A stretch of DNA of 64,000 nt, from assembly GCF_000332645.1 (NCBI RefSeq), contig NZ_AMXN01000004.1, positions 496,001 through 560,000 on the forward strand. Direction: 5' to 3'. This stretch comes from Bacillus inaquosorum KCTC 13429 (GTDB lineage Bacteria; Bacillota; Bacilli; Bacillales; Bacillaceae). How positions within the stretch are numbered: the stretch's first letter is position 1; each line of letters starts with the position of its first letter. The notes beneath the pieces are model-generated. The model made no database searches and was not told where the DNA came from. It saw only the letters and a program-made list of their open reading frames with translations. Both the position numbers and the translations under genes were made by a program. Below, piece after piece: positions 21,199 through 30,523 of this stretch.

Positions 21199-22740
21199 TT
21201 ATTTTTTATACTGAATATGATAGATATCACGCCGTCTGTCTTTTAGCTGGCGCACTGTACCGTTTTGGCGCTGTCTTCTGAGAATTTCCAGGTCAACATC
21301 GCCGATGACGACCATTTCGATATTCGGATTTGTTTCACCGACAATGCCGTCTCTGGCGAATTCAAAATCAGATGGTGCAAAGATGCCTGACTGAGCGTAT
21401 TGAATATCCATATTTTCCGTTTGCGGAAGGTTTCCAACCGTTCCGGAGATGACCGTATAAATTTGATTTTCAACCGCTCTTGCCTGCGAACAGTATCTGA
21501 CACGCAAATAGCCTTGGCGGTCTTCTGTACAAAATGGCGTAAAAATGATTTTTGCGCCTTTATCCGCCGCAATCCGGGCGAGCTCAGGAAACTCAATATC
21601 GTAACAGATTTGAATCGCGATTTTTCCGCAGTCCGTATCAAACACGCGAACCTGGTCTCCGGCGCTGATTCCCCACCATTTGCGTTCATTCGGCGTAATA
21701 TGGAGTTTATATTGCTTCTCGATCGTTCCGTCCCGTCTGAACAGATAAGCGATATTATAGATCTTGCCTTCCTCTTCGACGAAATGAGACCCGCCGATAA
21801 TGTTGACGTTGTACTTCACGGCCAAATCAGTAAAAAGGCTGATGTAATCTTCTGTATACTCGGTAATTCTTTGTACCGCCAAGCTCGGTGACCGTTCCTC
21901 AAGAAAAGACATCAGCTGGGTTGTGAAAATTTCCGGGAACACCGCAAAATCAGATCTCGCGTCGGAAGCGACATCGACATAGTATTCTACTTGATTCGCA
22001 AATTCCTCAAAGGAATAAATTTTCTTCATTTCGTATTGGATCACACAAATTCTCACAGGGAACGCTGATTTATAATAGCGTTTTGTCTGCTGCGGAAGAT
22101 AATCGACATTGTTCCATTCCATCAGCGTCGCATACTTGATCGAAGCTGTATCATCCGGGAGATAATTCGGGTTAATCCGCATAAGGGTAAAGCCGTTCAT
22201 CAGCTGGAAAGAAAGCACCGGATCGTAAATTTGGTGGCGTGTCACCTGTTCAACATACTCTCTCGCTGTCATTTCATCTGCATATTTGTGATAGTTCGGA
22301 ATCCGTCCGCCTATGATGATGCTTTTTAGATTTAAGCGTCTGGCTAAGTCCTTTCTAGCCTCGTACAAACGGTGGCCGATTTTCATTCGTCTGTATTTCG
22401 GATGCACCATGACCTCAATTCCGTACATGTTCAAACCGTCGGGATTATGGTTGGTGATATAGCCGTCATCTGTAATGTCCTGCCATGTATGGCGATCATC
22501 ATATTCATCAAAATTAATCAGGAGACTTGAGCACGAACCGATAATTTCACCTTCGAATTCTGCACAAAACTGCCCTTCAGGAAAATGTTCCAGATGGCTG
22601 ATTAAATGCTCCCGCTTCCAAGGCTCCATTCCCGGAAAGCAATCCTTTTGAAGATCGATAATCTTGTCAATGTCTTTCTCTTCGATATTGCGAATGACCA
22701 TTTTCTTTTCAAAACGGGTCAAATCTAATTTCTCAGACAA
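21199..22740 (-). CDS. yhcX: YhcX, GNAT acetyltransferase fused to a nitrilase-family amidohydrolase
   Basis: A 513-residue two-domain protein. Residues about 13-195 are a GNAT domain with the acetyl-CoA loop VHPKYRRMKIGHRLYEARK. Residues about 225-490 are a carbon-nitrogen hydrolase whose Glu-Lys-Cys triad is visible in AVFPEIF, YKLHITPNERKWWG and IQICYDIEFPE. The physiological substrate is unknown to me; the fusion suggests acylation and amide cleavage act on related small molecules. It is followed by a terminator and preceded 15 bases away by yhcW, so the two are likely co-transcribed. Confidence 0.92.
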   Translation of the reverse strand: MSEKLDLTRFEKKMVIRNIEEKDIDKIIDLQKDCFPGMEPWKREHLISHLEHFPEGQFCAEFEGEIIGSCSSLLINFDEYDDRHTWQDITDDGYITNHNPDGLNMYGIEVMVHPKYRRMKIGHRLYEARKDLARRLNLKSIIIGGRIPNYHKYADEMTAREYVEQVTRHQIYDPVLSFQLMNGFTLMRINPNYLPDDTASIKYATLMEWNNVDYLPQQTKRYYKSAFPVRICVIQYEMKKIYSFEEFANQVEYYVDVASDARSDFAVFPEIFTTQLMSFLEERSPSLAVQRITEYTEDYISLFTDLAVKYNVNIIGGSHFVEEEGKIYNIAYLFRRDGTIEKQYKLHITPNERKWWGISAGDQVRVFDTDCGKIAIQICYDIEFPELARIAADKGAKIIFTPFCTEDRQGYLRVRYCSQARAVENQIYTVISGTVGNLPQTENMDIQYAQSGIFAPSDFEFARDGIVGETNPNIEMVVIGDVDLEILRRQRQNGTVRQLKDRRRDIYHIQYKK

Positions 22741-22755
22741 ACTACTCGCTCCTTT

Positions 22756-23418
22756 CTAGTGTTGTGTGTTCAGATGATCAAGCAATAGGGCGAGCTCCAT
22801 CTCCGCCATTGATTCAAGCCTGTGATCATAATCTTCAAACATCAAGGTGCTTGTTACTTTATTCGGGACGATAACACACTTCATCCCCGCTCTTTTCGCA
22901 GCAATCGAACCGTTGACAGAATCCTCAAACGCCAGACATTCAGATGGCGATACGCCAAGATTCTTTGCCGCCAATAAATATAGTTCAGGATTCGGCTTTA
23001 CCTCTTCCACATCATCCGCCGTTTGAATGACCTCAAAATCATCAAACAGGCCGATTTGCTTCAAATGGCCCGATACCCATTTATAATCAGAGCTGGAGGC
23101 AAGGCCTACTTTTAAGCCTAAATCCTTTGCCGCATTCAGATACGCCTCGACACCCGGTCTTGCTTTTTCTGTTTCCATGCGTTTCGCAAACCATTCTCTT
23201 CGCAATGTTGTCAGCTCTTCATGGTTCAGCTTTTTGCCGATCTGCTCTTCTAAATATTCAAAGGGCCGAAATCCCGCGGCTGTTCCGATCACCTTTCCCC
23301 AGACGGATAGCGGCAGGACAGAGCCGTGTTCCTCAAATATTCCCTGAAGGACTTCATATTCATGTGTTTCTGTATCTAGAATAAGTCCGTCAAAATCAAA
23401 AATTAACGCTTTAATCAC
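22756..23418 (-). CDS. yhcW: YhcW, HAD-superfamily phosphatase/beta-phosphoglucomutase-like
   Basis: A 220-residue HAD hydrolase. The nucleophile motif IFDFDGLILDTETHE (about 6-20), the motif II Ser in LASSSDY and the motif III/IV KPNPELYL...AFEDSVNGSIAAKRAG are all intact, with the alpha-helical cap of the beta-PGM/GPP class between. The substrate cannot be read from sequence. GTG 23418 is chosen as start because AAAGGAG lies nine bases before it; the upstream open frame lacks a ribosome site. Probably first gene of a yhcW-yhcX unit. Confidence 0.9.
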   Translation of the reverse strand: MIKALIFDFDGLILDTETHEYEVLQGIFEEHGSVLPLSVWGKVIGTAAGFRPFEYLEEQIGKKLNHEELTTLRREWFAKRMETEKARPGVEAYLNAAKDLGLKVGLASSSDYKWVSGHLKQIGLFDDFEVIQTADDVEEVKPNPELYLLAAKNLGVSPSECLAFEDSVNGSIAAKRAGMKCVIVPNKVTSTLMFEDYDHRLESMAEMELALLLDHLNTQH

Positions 23419-23505
23419 TGCGTACAACTCCTTTAGTCCGAATTGAGACATATGTATAACTATACCCCTAAACGTGTCTGCTTTCAAAAAGGAAGAGGTT
23501 ATGTG

Positions 23506-23538
23506 AAGAAAGAGCCTGCACATCGCAAGCTCTTTCTT
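23506..23538 (-). terminator. Terminator of yhcV
   Basis: A 14-bp stem with one mismatch (23506-23519 with 23525-23538) directly follows the yhcV stop on the minus strand. Confidence 0.75.
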
Positions 23539-23539
23539 A

Positions 23540-23962
23540 TTAATGAATGTTTTGATGAGAAATGTTTGTCAGTGCTTCTCCAGCAGACTCGTTCGACATC
23601 TGATTGACTGCCAGGTCTCCAAGCGCAACGATCCCGACTAGATTGTTTTGATCTACAATAGGAAGGCGGCGGATTTGGTGCTGGGCCATCAGCTGCGACG
23701 CGTCTTCCAGACTCATATTAGGATTTCCTGATACGAGGTCTGTTGACATCACTTCTGAAACGGGTGTCTGGCCATCTCGGCCCTGAGCTGTAGTTCTTAA
23801 TGCAATGTCACGGTCAGTCAGCATTCCTTTTAACGCACCTTGCTCTACAACGGGAATCACCCCGACGTTATGCTGTTTCATGAGAGAAGCCGCTTCCTGA
23901 ATCGTTTGATTCGGTGAAACGGTTGCCACCTGCGTTGTCATTGTATCTTTTACTGAACTCAT
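23540..23962 (-). CDS. yhcV: YhcV, tandem CBS-domain protein
   Basis: A 140-residue protein made only of two CBS domains: VKDTMTTQVATVSPNQTIQEAASLM...GMLTDRDIALR and VSEVMSTDLVSGNPNMSLEDASQLM...GIVALGDLA. Such stand-alone pairs bind adenosine nucleotides and act as energy or ionic sensors; the partner is unknown. ATG 23962 has GAAAGGGGTG upstream. It is a monocistronic unit with its own terminator. Confidence 0.9.
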   Translation of the reverse strand: MSSVKDTMTTQVATVSPNQTIQEAASLMKQHNVGVIPVVEQGALKGMLTDRDIALRTTAQGRDGQTPVSEVMSTDLVSGNPNMSLEDASQLMAQHQIRRLPIVDQNNLVGIVALGDLAVNQMSNESAGEALTNISHQNIH

Positions 23963-24056
23963 TGTCAGCACCCCTTTCAATCATTAGTATGTTCAGACAC
24001 GTGCCGATTAAAAAGGGAGTTAGAGGAAAGGTTTTATGATATGATTTCTCTGATGC

Positions 24057-24092
24057 AAAAAAGAGCTTTTCTGAAAATGGAAAAGCTCTTGC
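24057..24092 (-). terminator. Terminator of yhcU
   Basis: A 10-bp stem (24061-24070 with 24081-24090) leads into T6 on the minus strand. Confidence 0.85.
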
Positions 24093-24099
24093 TGCAAGA

Positions 24100-24495
24100 T
24101 TATATCAGCCTTCTGTGACCGAAAAAGGCTTTGTTTGTTTTCGTTTGAAAGTCAGAAAAAGCAAACGGAAAATAAATCCCGAAATCATTCAGCATCTTGC
24201 TGTTTTTCTCAAAAATCGCCTGATCACTCACATCAAAGTGCGGCGAAGGCTTTGTCAGGATAATATGTATCATTTGCAGACAAGCCATAATTTGAAACGC
24301 TTCTTTTAATGTTCCTTGGTAATAATGGTTATTTAAAGACAGAACGCCTTTCTTTTTAAAGCGCTGAATATCCAGTTCGGAGAAATAAAGAGGAAATACA
24401 TCATGGAATAGCTCCATTGACAGCTCCTTGATAAAGCTCTCCTGTTCTGCAGTTGCTGCGTTCATAATTCTCACGTCAATCACCTTTCTTGCCAT
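24100..24495 (-). CDS. yhcU: YhcU, conserved protein of unknown function
   Basis: A 131-residue soluble protein without signal, membrane segment or recognised motif. Phenylalanine- and histidine-rich helices dominate (ELSMELFHDVFPLYFSELDI, FGIYFPFAFSDF). ATG 24495 follows AAAGGTGATTG. It is single-gene, with an own terminator, and divergent from yhcT. The assignment is by synteny and identical length to the 168 protein; I do not infer a function. Confidence 0.8.
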   Translation of the reverse strand: MARKVIDVRIMNAATAEQESFIKELSMELFHDVFPLYFSELDIQRFKKKGVLSLNNHYYQGTLKEAFQIMACLQMIHIILTKPSPHFDVSDQAIFEKNSKMLNDFGIYFPFAFSDFQTKTNKAFFGHRRLI

Positions 24496-24605
24496 CGAAT
24501 ATCCTAAGTCTTAATCAAGAATAGCACAGAAAAAAACACGAAAGCTAAGGTAAGTGTTTCCTATGAGAAACAGCGGCCTTCCGCTTCGAAAAGGAGCCAT
24601 TTGAC

Positions 24606-25514
24606 ATGAAACAAAAAGGCAGAGGGCTTGAGCTCCTCATCAATGACAAACAAGATGGCCAATGGATGTTTTCTGTACTGAAAACATCGCTCAAAGCCTC
24701 TAAACCCGTGATTCAAGACTGGGTGTCGCATCACCAGATAAAGGTCAATCATGAATCAGTCACAAACAACGTCATCGTTAAAAAAGGTGACCGCGTGTTC
24801 ATTGATCTTCAGGAAAGTGAAGAATCCTCCGTCATTCCGGAGTATGGAGAGCTTGATATTTTATTTGAAGACAATCACATGCTTATCGTCAATAAACCTG
24901 CTGGCATAGCGACACATCCCAATGAGGAGGGCCAAACCGGAACACTGGCTAATTTGATCGCATACCATTATCAGGTGAATGGCGAAGCATGCAAGGTGCG
25001 CCATGTTCATCGCCTTGATCAGGATACATCCGGTGCAGTCGTTTTTGCCAAGCATCGTTTGGCACATGCCATCTTAGATCAGCAGTTAGAGAAAAAGACG
25101 CTGAAGCGTACGTATACCGCCATCGCTGAAGGAAAGCTAAAGACGAAAAAAGGGACAATTGATTCACCCATCGGCAGAGACCGATCACACCCGACAAGAC
25201 GCCGGGTTTCACCAGGCGGGCAAGCAGCTGTCACTCATTTCAAGTTGATTGCCAGCAATGCGAAAGAGCGGCTGTCACTCATTGAATTAGAGCTGGAAAC
25301 AGGCAGAACACATCAAATTCGTGTTCATATGGCGAGCATCGGCCATCCGCTGACAGGAGACTTGCTTTACGGAGGCGGGAGCAAACTGCTAAACAGGCAG
25401 GCGCTGCACGCCAAAAAGGTACAAGCGGTTCATCCGATAACCGGCGAGCTAATTGTTGCCGAAGCGCCTTTCCCAGTTGATATAGAAAGCCTTTGCCACA
25501 CATATTTTTCATGA
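24606..25514 (+). CDS. yhcT: YhcT, RluA-family pseudouridine synthase
   Basis: This 302-residue enzyme isomerises specific uridines in RNA. An S4-like RNA-binding region occupies about 30-75 (VSHHQIKVNHESV), and the catalytic domain follows with the diagnostic HRLDQDTSGAVVFAK (Asp at about 138) and the C-terminal ETGRTHQIRVHM motif. Whether the target is 23S rRNA or tRNA cannot be read here. ATG 24606 follows AAAAGGAGCC. It converges with yhcS over a shared terminator. Confidence 0.9.
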   Translation: MKQKGRGLELLINDKQDGQWMFSVLKTSLKASKPVIQDWVSHHQIKVNHESVTNNVIVKKGDRVFIDLQESEESSVIPEYGELDILFEDNHMLIVNKPAGIATHPNEEGQTGTLANLIAYHYQVNGEACKVRHVHRLDQDTSGAVVFAKHRLAHAILDQQLEKKTLKRTYTAIAEGKLKTKKGTIDSPIGRDRSHPTRRRVSPGGQAAVTHFKLIASNAKERLSLIELELETGRTHQIRVHMASIGHPLTGDLLYGGGSKLLNRQALHAKKVQAVHPITGELIVAEAPFPVDIESLCHTYFS

Positions 25515-25516
25515 AG

Positions 25517-25546
25517 AAAAGCCGCAGGAATAGCCTGCGGCTTTTT
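25517..25546. terminator. Bidirectional terminator between yhcT and yhcS
   Basis: A 12-bp stem (25517-25528 with 25533-25544) is flanked by A4 and T5. Confidence 0.9.
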
Positions 25547-26141
25547 AAGTGACTCGTTTTCCGTATATAATATAGCGCTTCGGGGCATTGCCGATGTATG
25601 AAAACGGATAGCAGGTCGTTAGAATGAGTTCTTCCTTTTCATGCTGGAGTGTAATAATGGATTTGTCATCCTTATCGACAATTTTTGTTTTTACAATTTC
25701 ATATGTGAAATCTCCATATGACAGGAGAATACGAAGCCGGTCCCCTTTTTCCAGCTCTCCCGTCCGGCGAAACACGGTATCCCGATGTCCCGACAGCACA
25801 ATTTGCCCGTTTTCATCAGGATAATAGCTGTCCTTATAATGCCCGACACCTTTTTCTAAATCATCTGCATCGGTGCCCTCCACGATCGGAAGCTCTGCGC
25901 TGATTTTCGGTATTTCCAAAATGCCGCTCGCTTGGCCGGTCTCAGGCTTAAATGATGCTTTATTCTTTGCTTGATCTGCACTTTTTTTCGTGTCCGAAGC
26001 TTCCTGGGGCTTTTCAGCCGCCAGTTTTGCTTCTTTTAATGTCTGTTCGGTCTTCATATTCGTGTCGATTAATTTAAGGCCCCCATAGCCTGCGATCACT
26101 AGACCGGCCGCAATGATGACAAGTGGAATAACTTTTTTCAC
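25545..26141 (-). CDS. yhcS: YhcS (SrtD), class D sortase
   Basis: This membrane-bound transpeptidase covalently attaches surface proteins to peptidoglycan. The 198 residues have an N-terminal membrane anchor (VIPLVIIAAGLVIAGYGGLKLI), a linker, and the sortase barrel with the catalytic His in LSGHRDTVF, the Cys in LILTTCYPF and the Arg in PKRYIIYG. Its start codon overlaps the yhcR stop by four bases, and YhcR ends in the LPDTS signal that B. subtilis YhcS is known to recognise. This is a dedicated enzyme-substrate operon. Confidence 0.94.
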   Translation of the reverse strand: MKKVIPLVIIAAGLVIAGYGGLKLIDTNMKTEQTLKEAKLAAEKPQEASDTKKSADQAKNKASFKPETGQASGILEIPKISAELPIVEGTDADDLEKGVGHYKDSYYPDENGQIVLSGHRDTVFRRTGELEKGDRLRILLSYGDFTYEIVKTKIVDKDDKSIITLQHEKEELILTTCYPFSYIGNAPKRYIIYGKRVT

Positions 26142-29100
26142 GTTCTGGAGGCACTCCTTTTTCTTCTGACATATAGATAAGTTCCGGACAGTGTCACCGC
26201 CGCACCGATCACCATAATGTTATAGTAGCCCGCTGATGTATCCGGAAGCTGATGATCAGACCCGCTTTCCGCAGTCTCATTTTGTAAAGGCAATGTGCTG
26301 ATCTTGTCGGCAGTGTCAGCATTTTTTTCATCGCTCGGTAATTCACCTAATCTCAAAATGTTTGAAGGCGTCAGTTGATGAACCGGCACAGTACCCGGAG
26401 TCTCTTTTATATCAGTCTGATCTTCTACAGGCTCTGGATCCTCTTTAATCGGCTGCTCTGTCCCCGGGCCGTCTCCCGGTTCTTCCGTAACTGGGTCTTC
26501 TGTTACAGGGTCTTCAATGTCACTGGCTTCAGCAAGCTTAATTCTGCCCTCTTTTGTATATGCAATAGGCTTATCAAAACTCTTCACGTACTCGACTGTC
26601 GCTTCCAAATCCTCAGGCCCTGTCACTGGATTTTTCCCAAGCAATCCGATTGGCTGATATTTGGTTCCTGTCGCCGTCGCCATAAAATTGTTGACGGTCA
26701 GTGTGTATGTGGCATCGGGCTGAATCTCGGTGCCATCTGCCATTTTCAGCTCGACAGCTTTTCCGGATTCTTTATCCCACGTATACGTAAACCCGCTTAT
26801 GCTGTAGTCAGGCCCAAAAACCGGCGAGATTTGCGCATTGATAATCTCTCTTAAATCTTTACCTTTAATCTCAAGCTTCGTTAACACATTTCCGAACGGC
26901 TGGATATTGTAAAGATCTCCCCACGTAATGGGACCCTTCTTCAGCGCTTCCCGTATTCCGCCGCCATTCATAAGGGCAAAATCCGTTTTCATGGACGCTC
27001 TCATGCCATCCGCAATCAGGTTTCCAAGAGGGGTATCGCCGTCATTCGAATACCCGCCTTCCATATCAACAGCCGCTTCACCGACAACCTCGCTGATAAT
27101 CGGTTCAGCAAGTGTTTGGTATTTCTTTAAAATGGCTGACGCGCTGGCATCCGGTTCTATTTTGCTTTGATCGACATATTCGATTTCTGCCGACTTTTTG
27201 ACAATGTCTTTTGTTGTTTTATCGATCTCTACATCAACAACACCTATCGCTTTTCCATATTCAAACGCCTGAACAATCAGTTTCCCGTTCACTTCACCGT
27301 TAACAACCTTATGATTATGTGCTGCAAAAATTACGTCGATTTCAGAATCTGTTTTGTTTGCAAGATCAGCAGATTCCCCGGTAATGGATGTGCCATTTTG
27401 CTCGGCTGACATATGCGCGAGAACTGCGATGGCCTTTACGCCTTTTTTCTTCAGCTCTTCGGCCGCCTCATTTACCGCTGTCACTTCATCTGTAAACTCG
27501 ATGTTTTTGATTCCGTCAGGCATGACCATGCCCGCTGCCGACTGTGTGACAACCCCGATAAAAGCAACGGGGATGCCCTCCACATTTATGATGTCATATG
27601 CCGGTAAAAAGGGCTCTCCGGTAGATTTCATTTTACAATTGGCGCATACAAGGGGAAAGTTCTGTCCATCATATCCGCTTGTGCCTTTCGGATGATCTCC
27701 GCCATTTAAGATCCTTAGCAGTTCATCTGTACCTTCATCGAACTCGTGATTACCGACAGTTCCAACATCAAATCCGATGTCCTCCATCAGTTCTACAGTC
27801 GGTTCATCTTGAAGAAGAGATGAAACTGGAGAACTTCCTCCGATCATATCTCCTGCATGCACAATCATCGTGTTTTTCTTTTCGGCCTTTTTTTCCTTCA
27901 AATATGCGGCGGCATAGTCCATGCGTCCAAATGTGCCGTCTGCAGTTCCGTCTCCATCAAGATCAAGCTCATATTGCTGATCGATCTTGCCATGCAAATC
28001 ATTCATGCTTAGAATTCTTAGCGGCACATTTTCTTTGGGTGCCGTTTGCCTCTTTTGATATCCCGCGTTTTCCGCTTCACTTGCTGAGGCGAAGAAAATT
28101 CTGTTTTCCACAGCTATCTGCTTCCAGTCAGCCGGCTGCACATACGTTTTATTTGACGAATCTCCCACATATCTTGTCAGGCCTTTCCCCTGCTCTCTGG
28201 CCCTAAACTCAAACGGCATTTCCATGAGCGGATCTGCTTCATTCCAAATGCCTTTTTGCTCTTTTTTCGCAGCGGCTGCGGCAGCCTGAAACTGCTGATA
28301 ATCCTCTTCATTGTCAACCGGCCAAATAAAATACGTCGGAGCATAGCCATTTTTCACAAGCTCTAAGTTCACGTTTGAACCCGATTCGGTTATGACCTGC
28401 CCGAGAAGTCTGCCATAGCTGTCTTTGGCTTCACTTCCGACCTTGACAGTAATCTTATCTCCTGGGGACAGAACCGTTTTTAGATAGTCAGATGCTTTTT
28501 TGCCAAATCTTAATTGATTTTCGTCTGCTTCATTTTTTGGTGTGTGATACGTTTCAGGTGTATCTACATTTACGAACCGGATTTTTGTCGTTCCAAGTAC
28601 CGGAGATTTGAGATGAATGGTATCACCGTCAACAACGCGATCAACAATACCTTCATATTCACCCTCCGAAGACGGAGGTGCGGGCTGTTCTTCAAGCAGC
28701 TTCAGGTCAGATGATTTTCGCGGAAGCAGCTGAAAGGATTGGTATCTGCTTAATATACCGGTAAATTCATACCATTTGCCCTCATTAAGTCCGTCTATTA
28801 TCCCTGTTTCATTCATAACCCGGAGCATCATAGCTTGGTGATCTTCATCAATCACCGTTACATTGTAACCGCCTCCGGCAGGTGAATTTGGAATTGAGGA
28901 AACATATGCTTTTAGTGCCACAAGACGGCCTTCAAGCTGATCACCGAGACTGCTGTTAACCAGTTCATTGATTGTTGAATGTTTAGGAACGGGGAGAGAT
29001 TGATTTGACTGGTTGATTTTGATGCCTGATGAGTTAGGAACAATTTCTGTAAGCCCTTGGTATGTCGCTATTTTCCCTGTCACCGTGATGTCCATGCCTT

Positions 29101-29725
29101 CTTTTAATTCAGGAAATTGTTCAGGGGCAGACGAATAAATGTTAATGCCTCCGGTTTCATCCTGCATAAAGGTCGACAGCTTCCCGCCTCCGACCGCGCT
29201 TTGATCAGCAGTGACGATCCCTTTTATCGTTACTTCTTCATTCAGCCGTCCCCGCGCTTCATTTATCGACACTGGCTGTTCAGCCGGCGGAGTTTTCGTG
29301 TCATCAGTTAAGTCCATCGACTGGACGTTCTTAAGCCCTGTTGTGCTAAAGTAATCTTCAAGCTGTCCTTGAACCGTTATCTTTTTTCCAAGAAGAAGCG
29401 GATTGGTTTGCAGCCCAAATTGGCTTCTGAAGGCGGAGGGGATTTGCACAGGAAGGATGTGATCGGGCGATGTCTCATTTTCGCTGTCTGCCAGCGCAAC
29501 ATTATAATTATTTGAAAAAGGGCTTGCCAGCTTATAATGCTGCGGGGAAACAGCCTGGCCGACAGCGTATCCTTCGACAAGAGCCTGTCCTTCTTTTTGT
29601 TGTATCGCTTGATCAACCGATATCGGCTGTTGCTGCTCAGCTGCCTTTACTGCTTCGCAAGTGTACATCACATTCAAGAACACCAATGTCGTGATTAACA
29701 CAATATGCAGAATACGCCTCATCAT
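26138..29725 (-). CDS. yhcR: YhcR, wall-anchored multidomain nuclease/5'-nucleotidase
   Basis: A surface enzyme of about 1,195 residues degrading extracellular nucleic acids and nucleotides. In order (numbered from this start): signal peptide to about 28; three OB-fold-like domains (about 40-350); a thermonuclease domain (about 357-495, with VDRVVDGDTIHLK and RFVNVDTPETYH); a calcineurin-type 5'-nucleotidase domain (about 585-830, with ILSMNDLHGKID, GNHEFDEGTDELL and AHNHK); a 5'-nucleotidase C domain (MNGGGIREAL); a Pro/Glu/Thr-rich spacer; and a sorting signal LPDTS with a hydrophobic helix and RRKRS tail. ATG 29725 or 29722 after GGGAGG is favoured; an in-frame ATG at 29791 would give 1,217 residues, the 168 annotated length. 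Confidence 0.94.
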   Translation of the reverse strand: MMRRILHIVLITTLVFLNVMYTCEAVKAAEQQQPISVDQAIQQKEGQALVEGYAVGQAVSPQHYKLASPFSNNYNVALADSENETSPDHILPVQIPSAFRSQFGLQTNPLLLGKKITVQGQLEDYFSTTGLKNVQSMDLTDDTKTPPAEQPVSINEARGRLNEEVTIKGIVTADQSAVGGGKLSTFMQDETGGINIYSSAPEQFPELKEGMDITVTGKIATYQGLTEIVPNSSGIKINQSNQSLPVPKHSTINELVNSSLGDQLEGRLVALKAYVSSIPNSPAGGGYNVTVIDEDHQAMMLRVMNETGIIDGLNEGKWYEFTGILSRYQSFQLLPRKSSDLKLLEEQPAPPSSEGEYEGIVDRVVDGDTIHLKSPVLGTTKIRFVNVDTPETYHTPKNEADENQLRFGKKASDYLKTVLSPGDKITVKVGSEAKDSYGRLLGQVITESGSNVNLELVKNGYAPTYFIWPVDNEEDYQQFQAAAAAAKKEQKGIWNEADPLMEMPFEFRAREQGKGLTRYVGDSSNKTYVQPADWKQIAVENRIFFASASEAENAGYQKRQTAPKENVPLRILSMNDLHGKIDQQYELDLDGDGTADGTFGRMDYAAAYLKEKKAEKKNTMIVHAGDMIGGSSPVSSLLQDEPTVELMEDIGFDVGTVGNHEFDEGTDELLRILNGGDHPKGTSGYDGQNFPLVCANCKMKSTGEPFLPAYDIINVEGIPVAFIGVVTQSAAGMVMPDGIKNIEFTDEVTAVNEAAEELKKKGVKAIAVLAHMSAEQNGTSITGESADLANKTDSEIDVIFAAHNHKVVNGEVNGKLIVQAFEYGKAIGVVDVEIDKTTKDIVKKSAEIEYVDQSKIEPDASASAILKKYQTLAEPIISEVVGEAAVDMEGGYSNDGDTPLGNLIADGMRASMKTDFALMNGGGIREALKKGPITWGDLYNIQPFGNVLTKLEIKGKDLREIINAQISPVFGPDYSISGFTYTWDKESGKAVELKMADGTEIQPDATYTLTVNNFMATATGTKYQPIGLLGKNPVTGPEDLEATVEYVKSFDKPIAYTKEGRIKLAEASDIEDPVTEDPVTEEPGDGPGTEQPIKEDPEPVEDQTDIKETPGTVPVHQLTPSNILRLGELPSDEKNADTADKISTLPLQNETAESGSDHQLPDTSAGYYNIMVIGAAVTLSGTYLYVRRKRSASRT

Positions 29726-29872
29726 TTTTCCTCCCTTAATATACACAATATGACAACGACTTTGTCTGCTTATCATTTCGACAGCCAGCATTTAATTCCT
29801 TTCAGGCTTCTGCATAAAACGCGGCAGACTGACACAAAATACAGCTGATCTGAAAAAAAGGAGGAATTGGGT

Positions 29873-30523
29873 TTGGATCAGTTAAATCAGCAGCAATCCC
29901 AAATGAATAAAGGTATCCCTGGCAAGCCGCATAAAAACCACGGCGGACATGAAATGTTTGATATGCACGAGGTGCTTTCCGGAACCCTTACTGTGCTTGA
30001 TCAGTTTATGATGCTGAGACAATTTTGTAAGGATCAGGAATTATTAAACATCCTTGATCGTCAATATCAATTCATTACGTCTCAATATAACTTAACTGCA
30101 GAATGCTTTAAAACAGGAAACGAACCTTCACAAAAAACAGCAACTTATATGATGAAGGAAGACAATCAGACTGTTTACGGCATGCAGCCGTCACAGCCTA
30201 AAAAACCGGTTCAATCCATGAATGATATTGATGACAGCATCATCAGCCGACAAATGCTTTGCGCGATTAAAGCACAGGCTTCTATGCTGACAATGGCTTC
30301 ACTGGAAATGACAAACCCAGCCGTAAGACGCGTACTGTCAGCGCAAATTCAGGAGTATGTTGAAATGGCTTTTGAAATTTTCCTATACCAAAACAAACAC
30401 GGCTATTACCAAGTTCCTCAGCTTGATGCGCAGGATATGGAACAAATGAGAAATTCATTTGCTCCTGCACAAGGACAAATGCCTCCAACGCAAGGCGGAA
30501 TGGGCCAGCAAGGACTTCATTAA
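29873..30523 (+). CDS. yhcQ: YhcQ, spore coat protein of the CotF family
   Basis: A 216-residue protein of the coat protein F type: helical, methionine- and glutamine-rich, with a central region MFDMHEVLSGTLTVLDQFMMLRQFCKDQELLNILDRQ and a Pro/Gln/Gly-rich tail. The two CotF-like helical halves are visible at about 30-80 and 120-185. It is inferred to be located in the spore. TTG 29873 is chosen because AGGAGG is eight bases upstream; TTG 29867 is too close. The gene converges with the MA-type peptidase gene, whose C-terminal codons overlap its end. Confidence 0.85.
   Translation: MDQLNQQQSQMNKGIPGKPHKNHGGHEMFDMHEVLSGTLTVLDQFMMLRQFCKDQELLNILDRQYQFITSQYNLTAECFKTGNEPSQKTATYMMKEDNQTVYGMQPSQPKKPVQSMNDIDDSIISRQMLCAIKAQASMLTMASLEMTNPAVRRVLSAQIQEYVEMAFEIFLYQNKHGYYQVPQLDAQDMEQMRNSFAPAQGQMPPTQGGMGQQGLH

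Noticed and set aside
28200..29700. Several 60-80 codon frames opposite yhcR
   Set aside because: They are antisense to a long, domain-rich gene, lack ribosome sites and resemble no protein.
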